From positions 9,087,654 through 9,151,653 of the forward strand of contig CM054115.1 in the NCBI GenBank assembly GCA_028673005.1: a stretch of DNA of 64,000 bases. Direction: 5' to 3'. The notes under the pieces were generated by a model. That model did no database searches. It was given only the letters and a program-made list of their open reading frames with translations, and was not told the DNA's origin. The position numbers and the translations under genes are program-made. How positions within the stretch are numbered: the stretch's first letter is position 1; each line of letters begins with the position of its first letter. The DNA comes from Tanypteryx hageni. Lineage: Eukaryota > Arthropoda > Insecta > Odonata > Petaluridae. Positions 36,001-42,739 of the stretch are shown piece after piece.

Positions 36001-39000
36001 TAGCTAATTTTCTTGAAGAACTCCATAATGCTAAGTACAGAAAGTAATGTGGAAAATGGGATTAAGTTCTAAATCTGTAAGATGTAGTGTAGCAAATTTT
36101 TTCATCATTGCTTATGATCATATTCCATGGAAGAAAATAAAATGAGATACATATATCAGAGCAGTATTGATTGGGTGTAAATTTGGTACAGGCAGTCTCT
36201 TTTAAAACTGGCTCATATTTTACTAGAAAACATGAGCAGTCACATAAGATTAAAAGTTCTACAGCATCTCAAAAATCAAAATTGATGTGTTGTATTACAA
36301 TGTGAACTATCAACTGAGGAGCATACTGAAGAAACAAACGACTACTCCGAAGCATAAAAGTTAAGCATTACTGGAGCAAATCTGGCATTTATAGGAAAAC
36401 TTGTAGTGAAAAATTAAAGTGCCATGTAGTCATGGAGGAATACTTTATTTGCATGTTATATAAATCCATCTACAGTGATTGCTGGGTTTAGGAATCGTGA
36501 CTTTGAGACATTTGTTGCAATTACTAGGGTAATTTCATCACAAGAAGTCTTTTCTGAAACGTATGTTAATAGAAACTGGAAAGCACTTTTGTACACATGT
36601 GGATGTGTATACTTATTATTAGTTTATTAAATATATAGGGCTAGATGCCCTCATTATTCAGTAGTATGCAGTTTATTAAATATATAGGGCTAGATGCCCT
36701 CATTATTCAGTAGTATGCAGTTTATTAAATATATAGGGCTAGATGCTCTCATTATTCAGTAGTATGCAGTTTATTAAATATATAGGGCTAGATGCCCTCA
36801 TTATTCAGTAGTATGCAGTTTATTAAATATATAGGGCTAGATGCTCTCATTATTCAGTATTATGCAGTTTATTACCATATTTACCCAAAAGGAAGACAAG
36901 GTTTTTTTCACAAAAATGCCATTAAAAATATTAGATATCATCTTAGAATGGAGTATGAGGATTTAAGATGAGAATACACCCCTATTTTAAATGCACCATG
37001 AAACATCCAGATGTCAAGTATATGTCCATTAAAATATTTATTATTGCATAAAGTAATACATCGTATTTAATTAATTACTACAATACTTTAAAAATTTAAG
37101 GTCAAATTTCTTAAAATTGCTCCCACGGACCAATGGTTTCACTTCAGCGGTAGGGAGGTGTTTAGAGCTGGGTAGGTAATTGCGTGACTAGTTAAAAAAA
37201 ATGACTACAGCTGGGTGGTTCGGTTCATAATATGAAACACAAAGTCATGTAGGCACCAATTAAGGTGTCTAGTAATACAATGTAAACAAGACTGATACAG
37301 TTTAAATATATCTACTACAATTTAAACATGATGCTTTGCATTTGGTTTGCCAACGGCAGACATAAAATGGACGTGAGTTTCAGAGTAGAAAATTTACGAG
37401 AGCACTTTCGTAGTATATGCTTTGCTGAGTTTTAAAGTGAAATAGTGACAAGTTATTATTTATAACTTTTAAATAAGTTACCCCAAACAAATGGCAGATC
37501 GCGTAGAGAAGTTATGACAGAAATTTTAAGTTATATAGGTGATGCACTATACTGAAGAAACAAATAATTGTGCGGCAGGGAGGAAATACAATGTGACTGA
37601 AGCAAATGTGCGAAGGTGGAAGCATGCAAAAGAGAAACTTGAAGGTGCTAACTTAACACGGAGATCATTTAGTGGACCAAAACGAGGCCGATTTCATGCA
37701 TTAGAAGAGGAAATTGCAAACTTTGTGCTTATTCAAAGAATGGACGGTAAACCGTTGACACGGGATATCATTAAATTGAAAGCCCAAGAATTAGCACAAT
37801 CGCAAAACATTCCACACCAAGAATTGAAGACTAGTAATGGATGATGTGTGCGTATGATGCATCATAATGGTTTTAATTTAACTGTTGAAGGCGTGATGTG
37901 GTGGAATAATTCCATATTGATTACTAAATAAAAATCTTGTAAATTTCCACTATTTTATTAGGAAACGACCTAGGTTTCGACGCTTAGCGTCATCATCAGG
38001 TGATACAGAGAAGACCAAAAGGGTATATGTAGGAGAGAAAGATGGAGTGGGAGGTAGAAGAGTGGGGGAGGGAGAAAAGACATTGTATGGGTATGACTGC
38101 TAGGTGATTGGTTGGTAACTCGGTGGAGGGGAAATGATGGTTACAGTTTTGCGAAGGGAATGGAGAGGAGGGATGAGTGGGTTGGGAATAATTGTTCGTT
38201 AAGGAGTAACACTTTAATAATGATTTAGCCTGCGACGAAGAACTTCACTTTGCCAGCATCTACCTTCCGACTTCACGGACAAACTAATAACTTTTCAGAG
38301 GCATGTAATTCGGTTGCGGAAAAGTCACAATTACCTTCTGAGCCAAATGGGTAATGCAGATGAGACACCCATTTACTTTGAAATGCCATCCAATTACACA
38401 GTCAATGAAAAAGGTGCAAAAAATGTCTTCGTAAAAACTTCTGGGAATAAAAAACTGCGCATTACTGTAATGCTGGCTGTACGAGGTGCTACCCAAAAGT
38501 TCCAGGAATTTGTGCAAAAAAGAAATTACTTACACTAAGTCCTAATTTCCACCGTCCCCTTCCAAGTAGTCCCCTTGGGCTTTTATACAGCATTCCCAGC
38601 GTTTTTTGCATGATGTGAAGCATCCTTGGATGTCCACAGGTGTTAAGCACCTCTTGCGATTCTGCCCGGATCTCCTCAATCGTGTCAAAACGTCGCCCAT
38701 TCAGCCGGAGTTTCATTTTGGGGAACAGGAAAATGTCGCAGGGGGCGAGGTCAGAAGAGTAGGGGGGTGGGAGATGACTGTTTTGGGAAGCCAGGAACTG
38801 CCTAATAACGAGTGACTTGTGGGCGGGCGCATTATCATGGTGGAGCACCCAGTCATTGTTGCACCACTTGTCTGGGCATTTGCGTCAGACTTTCTCCCTT
38901 AGCTGCTTCAAAAAATCACAGTAAAACTTTCCATTGACAGTTTGACTGGGTGGGAGGAATTCTTTGTGGATGATCACATTGACGTCAGAAAAAATGATCA

Positions 39001-40950
39001 GCATGGACTTGACATTGCTGCGAACTTGACATGCTTTTTTCGGCCGCGGTGAATTTGGAGACTTCCACTGTGACGACTGCTGCTTTGTCTCAGGGTCATA
39101 ACCATAAACCCAAGATTCATCACCTTGGACCTTGGAGATGAAGTTCGGGTCATCTCTAACTTCATTTTGAAGCAACGCAATGGTCTTTCTGGTCGTTGCT
39201 CAGCAGACTCAGAACAAATTTTGCAGCAATGCGTCTCATGTTCAAATCCTCCGTATGACAGTCTAATGATGTCACAAACGTCAAGGATTGTTTGCCTTCA
39301 GTCTGCCAGGATAGTTTCACACACTTTTGCATTGTTTTCCAGAGTTGTGCTTGTCGACGGTCGACCAGAACGCTCATCGTCGTCGACAGACGTCCGTCCG
39401 TCCTTGTTGTTTGTACCAAAGGAACATTTTGCTTTGGCTTAAAGCATCATCACCAAATGCTTGTTAAAGCATTCTGTGGGTTTCTGCTGCCGTTTTGCCA
39501 AGTTTGAAGCAGAATTTGATGCAAATTCTTTGCTCCTTAACATCAGCCATTTCAGTTCGAAACGAATTCGCAGAACCACTCAAACACGACATTACAAAAA
39601 CGCACAGAACTTGCGAACATGTGTACTCAGCTAGCCACCACATTGCACACTTATTCACAAAGGATACTGCCAGCACTACCTAGCGGCAAGTAGCCATACT
39701 ACAAGCGGTTCACGTGTGCTATTCAAATTCCTGGAACTTTTGGGTAGCACCTCGTATTAGCAGATGGAACAAACTTGCCGCCTATGTTATTTTAAAATGC
39801 AAAACAGTGCCTAAGGAAGTACAACCGGATGGATTTCAGCTGATTTAATGAAGAACTGGCTAAGCACAGTGTGGAATAGAAGACCTGGGGCACTTTTAAG
39901 GCAGAGAGCAATGCTCGTCTTAGATGCGTTCAAAGGCCACCTTACAGAGGAAGTTCAAAATACTCTTCATGGTATGAATACTGACCTTGTAGTTATACCA
40001 GGAGGTATGACATCACAAATTGAAGTGCTAGATGTTGTAGTGGTTCCACCTTTGCACATTTGGCTCCATCACATTATTTTTCCTCCTGGCCTCACAATTG
40101 TTAGTTTCTTTAGCATAATACACCACCATTAGCTTAAAATTTCTATAAAAAACTTGTCATACCTTGTGAAACATTCCATTTTATCGAGGTGCCTTTCTTC
40201 TCTACACAATTTGTCATTTCAATCTTAAGATTTGGGGCAACTTATTTAAAACTGTTAAAAAATATAACTAGTCCTCACTTCACGTTAAAACTTAAGAAAG
40301 TTTGTACCAATCGTGTGCTTTCATAGAGGTTATACTCTTCAAACTACAGGTGTATTTGTCGTCTGCTGCTGGTGCACCAATCAAAAATTAAGAAATATTT
40401 TTAAATTGTAACAGGACACGTTTAAAATGCTGGCAGTATTATTGTAGCCATTTTCAGTGCCATGTGTACCATATTTCCTACCCAGCCATTTACAAGTTCT
40501 AATTTAGGTTTATCACCTTCCACCTATGAGTACCTACAGGGTGGAAAGCCACTCATTTGCTCATTGTGAACTTCAAGAATATGACTAAATGCATTGTATT
40601 AATAAATTAAATGTAATATATTGTGTATGTATAAATAAATGCATTTCCGTGAACATAGAATCAACATTGAGGTGTTCCCTGCAGCATTTAAATCTTTGTA
40701 CTCAATTTTAAGATGATCCCTATTTTTTTTGCTGAAATCTTTGGAAAAATATCTCCTCTTCCTTTCAGTTTAATACGGTACATACACCATGGCATTCTCA
40801 GCAATATCATTTATTTTTTTCAGAGCCAGCGCTCAATAAAGGAATTCTTGGGAAAGCATTTAGAAAAGAAGCTAAAGTAGTTATTGAAGCAGTAGAGAAA
40901 CTAAAGCCTGAGGAAATTTATGACTTGGAAAAGCATTTAGCTGAAAAAGG
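10209..40950 (+). CDS. GARS: Glycyl-tRNA synthetase, exons 1-10, 3' part outside the window
   Basis: Class II aminoacyl-tRNA synthetase that charges tRNA-Gly in cytosol and mitochondria. Ten exons with consistent phases and GT-AG borders join into 542 codons; the animal enzyme has roughly 700-740. Residues 1-59 form a basic, Leu/Arg/Ser-containing presequence. Met60 (MADPK, ATG at 10386) would start the cytosolic form. The WHEP domain follows (about 62-115), then [54 protein letters not shown], the motif 2 block [20 protein letters not shown], and [20 protein letters not shown] with [16 protein letters not shown]. Motif 3 and the anticodon-binding domain are missing and must lie beyond the window. 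Introns 3, 4, 6 and 9 (5.3, 10.2, 7.6 and 5.4 kb) are long because they hold transposons. All exons are intact. Confidence 0.96.
10516..10720 (+). CDS. GARS: GARS exon 2 (WHEP domain)
   Basis: Encodes [20 protein letters not shown] through [14 protein letters not shown]. Acceptor TACATAG. Only a 70-bp intron precedes it. Confidence 0.93.
10792..10933 (+). CDS. GARS: GARS exon 3
   Basis: Encodes [20 protein letters not shown] through LTPEPVLK; acceptor ATCCCAG, donor GTAAGT. Confidence 0.94.
11393..12830 (-). pseudogene. hAT transposase relic in GARS intron 3
   Basis: The minus strand carries, in order, [20 protein letters not shown] (about 12770-12710), [20 protein letters not shown] (12616-12398), FCGDN and a C-terminal part with [18 protein letters not shown] (11734-11393). 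It is the same lineage as the hAT relic at 42740-44844, which has a matching FAYHTVKHAHSYRSSDC block. Several stops and frameshifts break it. The N-terminal BED zinc finger is absent; the coding sequence is cut by the PLE that follows at about 12840. Confidence 0.75.
12840..14330 (-). mobile_element. Penelope-like element A
   Basis: A minus-strand reverse transcriptase plus GIY-YIG element inserted in the hAT relic. RT blocks [20 protein letters not shown] (14290 region) and [17 protein letters not shown], the linker [13 protein letters not shown], and the GIY-YIG start GVYSILCEC are visible. The 3' end (12899-12945) holds a degenerate hammerhead-like motif. The 5' part before the RT fingers is missing. 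On its upstream side it abuts the LINE relic at 14322. Confidence 0.85.
12899..12945 (-). ncRNA. Hammerhead-like motif of PLE A (degenerate)
   Basis: Minus strand: CTGAGGA, T, a hairpin GATGGC/GCCATC, then GAAATGTTG. Core bases are present, but the palindrome after GAA is imperfect and stem I pairs poorly. Probably an inactive remnant. Confidence 0.45.
13040..14333 (-). pseudogene. Penelope RT/GIY-YIG relic
   Basis: Decayed polyprotein of PLE A. Frames 14333-14061 and 13751-13224 carry RT fingers/palm and the region up to the endonuclease. The catalytic YVDD box reads YVND in the segment between them, which should abolish polymerase activity. A stop falls inside the GIY-YIG motif (CECRKH, stop, [10 protein letters not shown]). 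About 30 residues after it are lost, before [12 protein letters not shown] and the conserved LSKAWDP tail. Confidence 0.8.
14322..15290 (+). pseudogene. Non-LTR retrotransposon RT relic (CR1/Jockey-like)
   Basis: One frame with in-frame stops at about 14579, 14801, 14954 and 15179 encodes [53 protein letters not shown] and CKYLGVTM, the fingers, palm and C-terminal blocks of a LINE reverse transcriptase. The catalytic ADD motif reads AYD. Both the endonuclease and the 3' tail are missing. It lies beside PLE A, in opposite orientation. Confidence 0.8.
15291..16194. other. Intron sequence, nothing recognised
   Basis: The end of GARS intron 3. Short frames on the minus strand (15310-15549, 15623-15868) have no recognisable motif. 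Confidence 0.5.
16195..16360 (+). CDS. GARS: GARS exon 4
   Basis: Encodes [20 protein letters not shown] through QDIIVR. Acceptor TTTGCAG, donor GTAAGA. Confidence 0.94.
16832..19770 (-). mobile_element. Tigger (pogo) DNA transposon, complete ends
   Basis: Flanked by TA (16830-16831 and 19771-19772). Ends are CAGTAAAACTTCGCTGAACG on the left and its near-perfect inverse CGTTCGGCGAAGTTTTACTG on the right. Length 2939 bp. It holds a transposase relic on the minus strand and lies in GARS intron 4. Confidence 0.9.
17498..18880 (-). pseudogene. Tigger transposase (DDE_1), frameshifted
   Basis: Frames 18733-18530 ([19 protein letters not shown]) and 18599-18177 ([21 protein letters not shown]) give catalytic D1 and D2 of the pogo/TIGD1-like family; the next codons continue into [12 protein letters not shown]. 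The C-terminal frame 18016-17498 is acidic ([19 protein letters not shown]). A frameshift near 18560 and stops after 18177 and near 18030 break the gene. Upstream, [12 protein letters not shown] comes from the CENP-B-type DNA-binding domain; the first helix-turn-helix is not recognisable. Confidence 0.85.
19771..20805. other. Intron sequence, nothing recognised
   Basis: GARS intron 4. Minus frames at 20127-20324 and 20321-20590 are Ser/Pro-rich without known motifs. Confidence 0.45.
20810..21167. mobile_element. piggyBac-type MITE
   Basis: Begins after TTAA (20806-20809) with CCCTTTAATGCTCAC. It ends AGCATTAAAGAG, followed by TTCA, one base off TTAA. Inner ends share GGCTAAATATTTAGCC-like palindromic sequence. 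No coding capacity. It contains the TA microsatellite. Confidence 0.7.
20955..20995. repeat. (TA)n microsatellite
   Basis: About 20 uninterrupted TA units inside the MITE. Confidence 0.95.
21168..21929. other. AT-rich intron with possible repeat end
   Basis: Positions 21290-21440 include GTGTCCGTCCGTCCGCATG followed by text about half of which recurs in many arthropod non-coding repeats, as far as I recall. No coding sequence. Confidence 0.3.
23796..25066 (+). mobile_element. piggyBac transposon nested in the pogo element
   Basis: Flanked by TTAA on both sides (23792-23795, 25067-25070) with a perfect 13-bp inverted repeat CCTCTTAAGTGGG. Length 1271 bp. Removing it with one TTAA restores the pogo transposase reading order. 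Confidence 0.92.
24023..24953 (+). pseudogene. piggyBac transposase, internally deleted
   Basis: ATG at 24023 begins [13 protein letters not shown] with an acidic Ser/Asp-rich N-terminus. After a frameshift near 24140 comes [20 protein letters not shown] and [13 protein letters not shown] at 24414 precedes [13 protein letters not shown] and [14 protein letters not shown]. The catalytic core is then lost: the frame jumps straight to the C-terminus [13 protein letters not shown] and the zinc-binding CVVC...[16 protein letters not shown] non-autonomous derivative. Confidence 0.85.
25833..26571. other. Intron sequence, nothing recognised
   Basis: End of GARS intron 4, AT-rich, no repeat boundaries seen. 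Confidence 0.5.
26572..26717 (+). CDS. GARS: GARS exon 5
   Basis: Encodes [20 protein letters not shown] through [17 protein letters not shown]. Acceptor TTTCACAG, donor GTGAGT. Confidence 0.94.
26859..27008 (+). CDS. GARS: GARS exon 6 (motif 2)
   Basis: Encodes [20 protein letters not shown] through [14 protein letters not shown]. The FRNE of class II motif 2 is intact. Acceptor TTTTACAG, donor GTATAC. Confidence 0.94.
27790..28060 (+). pseudogene. CENP-B-like N-terminus of a pogo transposase
   Basis: The plus strand encodes [20 protein letters not shown] and [10 protein letters not shown], followed in another frame by [17 protein letters not shown] text. This is the first helix-turn-helix of pogo/Tigger transposases. 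A frameshift sits near 27895; the catalytic part is gone. Confidence 0.7.
28387..28995 (+). CDS. Unrecognised 202-residue ORF upstream of the Penelope RT
   Basis: Open from 28387; the first likely in-body Met is in ETMLQLRSG. The protein has a Ser/Gly-rich start, a Leu/Arg-rich helical middle ([34 protein letters not shown]) and a Pro-rich end (PPAPPPIII). I do not recognise it. It belongs to PLE B by position and base composition, and could be an element-encoded nucleic-acid-binding protein. It ends at the junction with the inverted segment, so its true C-terminus may be lost. Confidence 0.5.
   Translation: MVVNLFCARFLETMLQLRSGQMAASLSSGSASGTEGNKDEDTRLPWAAAMLARMASLQEQMNVLSVPSTSSGPCASSEINFATLKQVMQPGYVDLPAYADILRLCIHLLDLRKSKRLARRDLHKIATLLNLASVRSLLPGRPKMLIYNLLRLLGVIAAHGWSAAIRLLSLPSDILNSPPDFMPPAPPPIIIQQVVPSHPPTS
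28977..29222 (-). pseudogene. Inverted N-terminal segment of the Penelope protein
   Basis: The minus strand encodes [40 protein letters not shown] and LNYDV. The LSRGLN box belongs in the N-terminal part of Penelope proteins, just before the [19 protein letters not shown] segment. That segment is encoded on the plus strand from about 29249, so this 250-bp piece is inverted relative to the rest. Confidence 0.75.
29245..31105 (+). pseudogene. Penelope reverse transcriptase with GIY-YIG endonuclease
   Basis: Plus-strand polyprotein, one frame from 29465 to 31105 apart from stops. Blocks in order: [84 protein letters not shown] (intact YVDD), [17 protein letters not shown], then [20 protein letters not shown] (GIY-YIG), and LSKAWDP near the end. 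Stops at 30230 and about 30385, with a small deletion, disable it. RT and endonuclease catalytic motifs are otherwise preserved, so decay seems moderate. Confidence 0.9.
31125..31172 (+). ncRNA. Hammerhead-like motif of PLE B
   Basis: CTGAAGA at 31132-31138, an extra T, hairpin GGCGTC/GACGCC, then GAA (31159-31161), palindrome ACGT, T as possible cleavage base, and GGT (31167-31169). GGT pairs with ACC (31129-31131) as a 3-bp stem I. CTGANGA is the hammerhead core consensus. Confidence 0.55.
31352..32540. other. Intron sequence around the SINE head
   Basis: GARS intron 6. Apart from the tRNA-like piece no gene or element was recognised. Confidence 0.4.
31679..31747 (+). repeat. tRNA-derived SINE head or tRNA pseudogene, copy 1
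   Basis: A 69-nt tRNA-like sequence. Its acceptor arms TGCTATG and CATAGCA pair perfectly; it has an A-box-like TAGTTCAGTGAAAG and a B box GGTTAGATTCC. The anticodon stem is poor and position 33 is C, so it is not a functional tRNA. A second copy at 52570-52641 shares the same body and the following GAATTT. Confidence 0.65.
32556..32950 (-). pseudogene. piggyBac transposase N-terminal fragment
   Basis: The minus strand encodes an acidic Ser/Asp-rich start ([17 protein letters not shown]), then [20 protein letters not shown] and [11 protein letters not shown], the conserved entry into the piggyBac transposase domain. It stops there; catalytic part and terminal repeats were not found. Confidence 0.7.
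32951..34587. other. Intron sequence, nothing recognised
   Basis: GARS intron 6. Positions 34000-34075 contain ATGAATTTGTCTGCAATGAATTTG-like motifs reminiscent of the arrays at 5455-5690 and 54010-54180, but no boundaries are visible. Confidence 0.35.
34588..34750 (+). CDS. GARS: GARS exon 7
   Basis: Encodes [20 protein letters not shown] through GEAVDQ. Acceptor CGTTTCAG, donor GTATGA. Confidence 0.94.
34893..35057 (+). CDS. GARS: GARS exon 8
   Basis: Encodes [20 protein letters not shown] through [12 protein letters not shown]. Acceptor AATTTTAG, donor GTAAGT. Confidence 0.94.
35283..35409 (+). CDS. GARS: GARS exon 9
   Basis: Encodes [20 protein letters not shown] through PRVVDVV. Acceptor GATTTATTAG, donor GTAAGT. 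Confidence 0.94.
35410..36622. other. Intron sequence, nothing recognised
   Basis: First part of GARS intron 9; AT-rich, no coding similarity. Confidence 0.5.
36623..36874 (+). repeat. 49-bp minisatellite, five copies plus a partial
   Basis: Units starting TTTATTAAATATATAGGGCT begin at 36623, 36672, 36721, 36770 and 36819, with a partial at 36868. Units differ at only a few bases (GCCCTC/GCTCTC). The sixth unit is cut by the left end of the Tigger element at 36875. Confidence 0.95.
37875..38216 (-). mobile_element. Penelope-like remnant C
   Basis: 342 bp bounded by a 10-bp duplication with one mismatch (ATAATGGTTT 37865-37874; ATAATGATTT 38217-38226). No coding sequence. It carries the hammerhead-like motif at 37960-38005 and shares the end motif TGGTGGAAT...CATATTG with PLE F. 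Confidence 0.7.
37960..38005 (-). ncRNA. Hammerhead-like motif of PLE C
   Basis: Minus strand: CTGATGA (37999-37993), T, hairpin GACGC/GCGTC, GAA (37978-37976), then the perfect palindrome ACCTAGGT and C, giving a GTC cleavage triplet. Stem I pairs for only two bases. Confidence 0.55.
38482..39754 (-). mobile_element. mariner transposon nested in the Tigger
   Basis: Flanked by TA (38480-38481, 39755-39756). Terminal inverted repeat CGAGGTGCTACCCAAAAGTT at the left, perfectly mirrored at the right and extending to about 30 bp. Length 1273 bp, typical for mariner. Confidence 0.95.
38542..39550 (-). pseudogene. mariner transposase, frameshifted
   Basis: Starts at ATG 39550: [20 protein letters not shown] is the N-terminal helix-turn-helix. 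Further pieces are [20 protein letters not shown] (first catalytic Asp) in frame 39175-38885 and [11 protein letters not shown] (second) with [14 protein letters not shown] (third) in frame 38848-38489. The C-terminus [15 protein letters not shown] ends at TAG 38542 in another frame. At least three frameshifts; terminal repeats are far better kept than the gene. Confidence 0.9.
40824..40950 (+). CDS. GARS: GARS exon 10, last exon seen
   Basis: Encodes [20 protein letters not shown] through EKHLAEKG. Acceptor TTTTTTTCAG, donor GTAAGA. Its acceptor lies only 45 bp beyond the end of the Tigger element in intron 9. No following exon was found before the window ends. Confidence 0.9.
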
Positions 40951-41921
40951 GTAAGATATAGCACTTAAGCTTGAATGTTTGTCTTAATTGAAGGTTATAT
41001 AAATTATGTTTTCCATTAATTTTTATTTCTGTATTAAGAATCATACTATGAAAAAGTTTAGTGTCTGTCCGGGTTTCCCTCAGCAAAGGTAATTGGAGAG
41101 TTTCTATGGAACTAATGATTCTATTATGTTTCAACCTAACTTTTACTGTTTATTCGGGGTGACCTGCTTTGTGCTCTAAGGGGGTCATTAATTCCATTCA
41201 TACCAATGAAAAAATATTTTTTCGTATGTAATTTCCTCTATTTGAATAACATGGGAACATTAGTAGTATATTTTTTATTTGCACTTTAATAGTACTTAAA
41301 AATCAAAATACAAAGTCGGTACTTGAACCCAGGTTTAGAAAAAAGAATGAAGTTTTATTTTCATACTGTCAAATTTAAAATATGGACTGAATCCTTCCAA
41401 AATTGAGCTTTTAACAAAAAATTACAAGAACTTTAAAGCAATAATTCTTGTCGCCATAACAGCCTGATTATAACCTTTTCTACTCGCTGCGAGAAGGAAG
41501 GATTAGAGGTTATTGTTACCTGTGAATGCAGATGGCACATTGTCATGAGAGTGAAAGAAGAATAAGGTCAAGCAGTAATACCAACATTTTGTCTATAAAT
41601 ATATCTGCGAATTTGATGTTATTTTTATTATTTGCAAATATCGCCATAAAACATTTTTTAATGTCTCTCCATATTTTCCTCAGTATAAATGAGGGGTCTC
41701 CACTAGTTATGATAAAAAGTAAGTTCATTCCACTTATATTCTCAATGTTGCCCAGGTTACTATAGTGCAATAAAAAATAAATAGAGGGGGAAAAGTAGAT
41801 TGAATTAAGAAATAAATTGTATTTAAAAAAAGTTAGAAAGCTACAAGCAATGAGAAGCCTAATTAATTCAAATATTAGCATATAGATAACAATTAAAATA
41901 TATTTTGAATTTCAATTTTCC
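40951..41921. other. GARS intron 10, nothing recognised
   Basis: I searched this stretch for the next GARS exon without success. The frames at 41526-41881 show no motif. Confidence 0.45.
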
Positions 41922-42076
41922 TTAACCTTTAACCACTCATCTGGGTATGCCATATATATATACCGTATTAGCCCGAATATAATGCGACCCCGAATATAGT
42001 GCGACCCCAAGTATTTTGAAAGGAATTTTAGAAAAAGACGAAAAACATTTAATTTTCTCTATTAGATTAAAAATTT

Positions 42077-42172
42077 GGTTTTGGGGTATCATAGGTAGAT
42101 TTTGGGGTATTCATAGTTAGGTTTTGGGGTATTCATGATTAGGTTTTGGGGTATTCATTATTGGGCTTTGGG
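42077..42172 (+). repeat. Short tandem repeat, four units
   Basis: Four 21-23 bp units of the form TTTTGGGGTATTCATNATTAG just inside the left terminal repeat. Confidence 0.85.
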
Positions 42173-42214
42173 ATAATCGCACTATCAAATATAAAGAATG
42201 AACAATTATAGTAT

Positions 42215-42470
42215 CATCATCATCATGCTTCTGTCCGAAGACAGGTTTTAACTGAATCGCTGCCTCCATTTCTCTCTCTCCCTAGAAGCCTCTTTTATAC
42301 CTCTATAAGTAGTATATCCCTGCTTTATATTATCTAATATTCCTATTCTTTTTCTCCCTCTTCCTCTTTTTCCACTAATTTTTCCTTCTAAGATCGTCCT
42401 TTGTAAACACTGTCTTCTCAATATGTGCCCTATCCAATTTGCTTTTCTTTTCCTGATTGTTTTTATTATA
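42215..42470 (-). mobile_element. RTE retrotransposon 3' fragment
   Basis: The minus strand encodes IRKRKANWIGHILRRQCLQR, EGKISGKRGRGRKR and EREKWRQRFS then stop. This aligns with the C-terminus of the RTE at 60470-63299 (IRKRKANWVGHYMRRE, EGKLDGKRERGRKR). Both end with CTGTC..GGACAG and an ATGATGATG tail. Confidence 0.85.
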
Positions 42471-42739
42471 TATTTATATATTTATTATAATAAGGATACT
42501 TTATTTTTTATATTTGTAGATTTTCACAATATACAAGTGCATGGAACACAGATTTAGTCAAATTTTGGCACAATTAGTCAAATTTATAGCAAGTCTTTAA
42601 ACAAAATTTAAATATTTTATTTTATGACAGTTATGAACACTAACGTAAACTTTTACAAATATTATCATGATATGTTTTGCATAATTATTTACAATATAAA
42701 TTCAGTAAACCTGATTTATTTTATCAAAATAGAAGTATT

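Larger units (their letters stand above)
37491..40135 (+). pseudogene. Tigger transposase interrupted by two elements
   Basis: 37539-37844 encodes the N-terminal helix-turn-helix ([37 protein letters not shown]). After PLE C, 38226-38480 gives [37 protein letters not shown] (first catalytic Asp) and LRITVMLAV. After the mariner it resumes with [12 protein letters not shown], then 39848-40040 gives [15 protein letters not shown] and [15 protein letters not shown] (second Asp) with [13 protein letters not shown]. Removing both inserts restores the order; stops and frameshifts remain. Confidence 0.85.
36875..40778 (+). mobile_element. Tigger/pogo element with two nested insertions
   Basis: Flanked by TA (36873-36874, 40779-40780). 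Left end CCATATTTACCCAAAAGGAA; the right end reads CCGTATTAAACTGAAAGGAA on the minus strand. It contains a transposase relic interrupted by PLE C (37875-38216) and a mariner (38482-39754). It lies in GARS intron 9. Confidence 0.85.

Noticed and set aside
36623..36874. CRISPR-like array
   Set aside because: Head-to-tail identical units without spacers, in a eukaryotic intron: a minisatellite.
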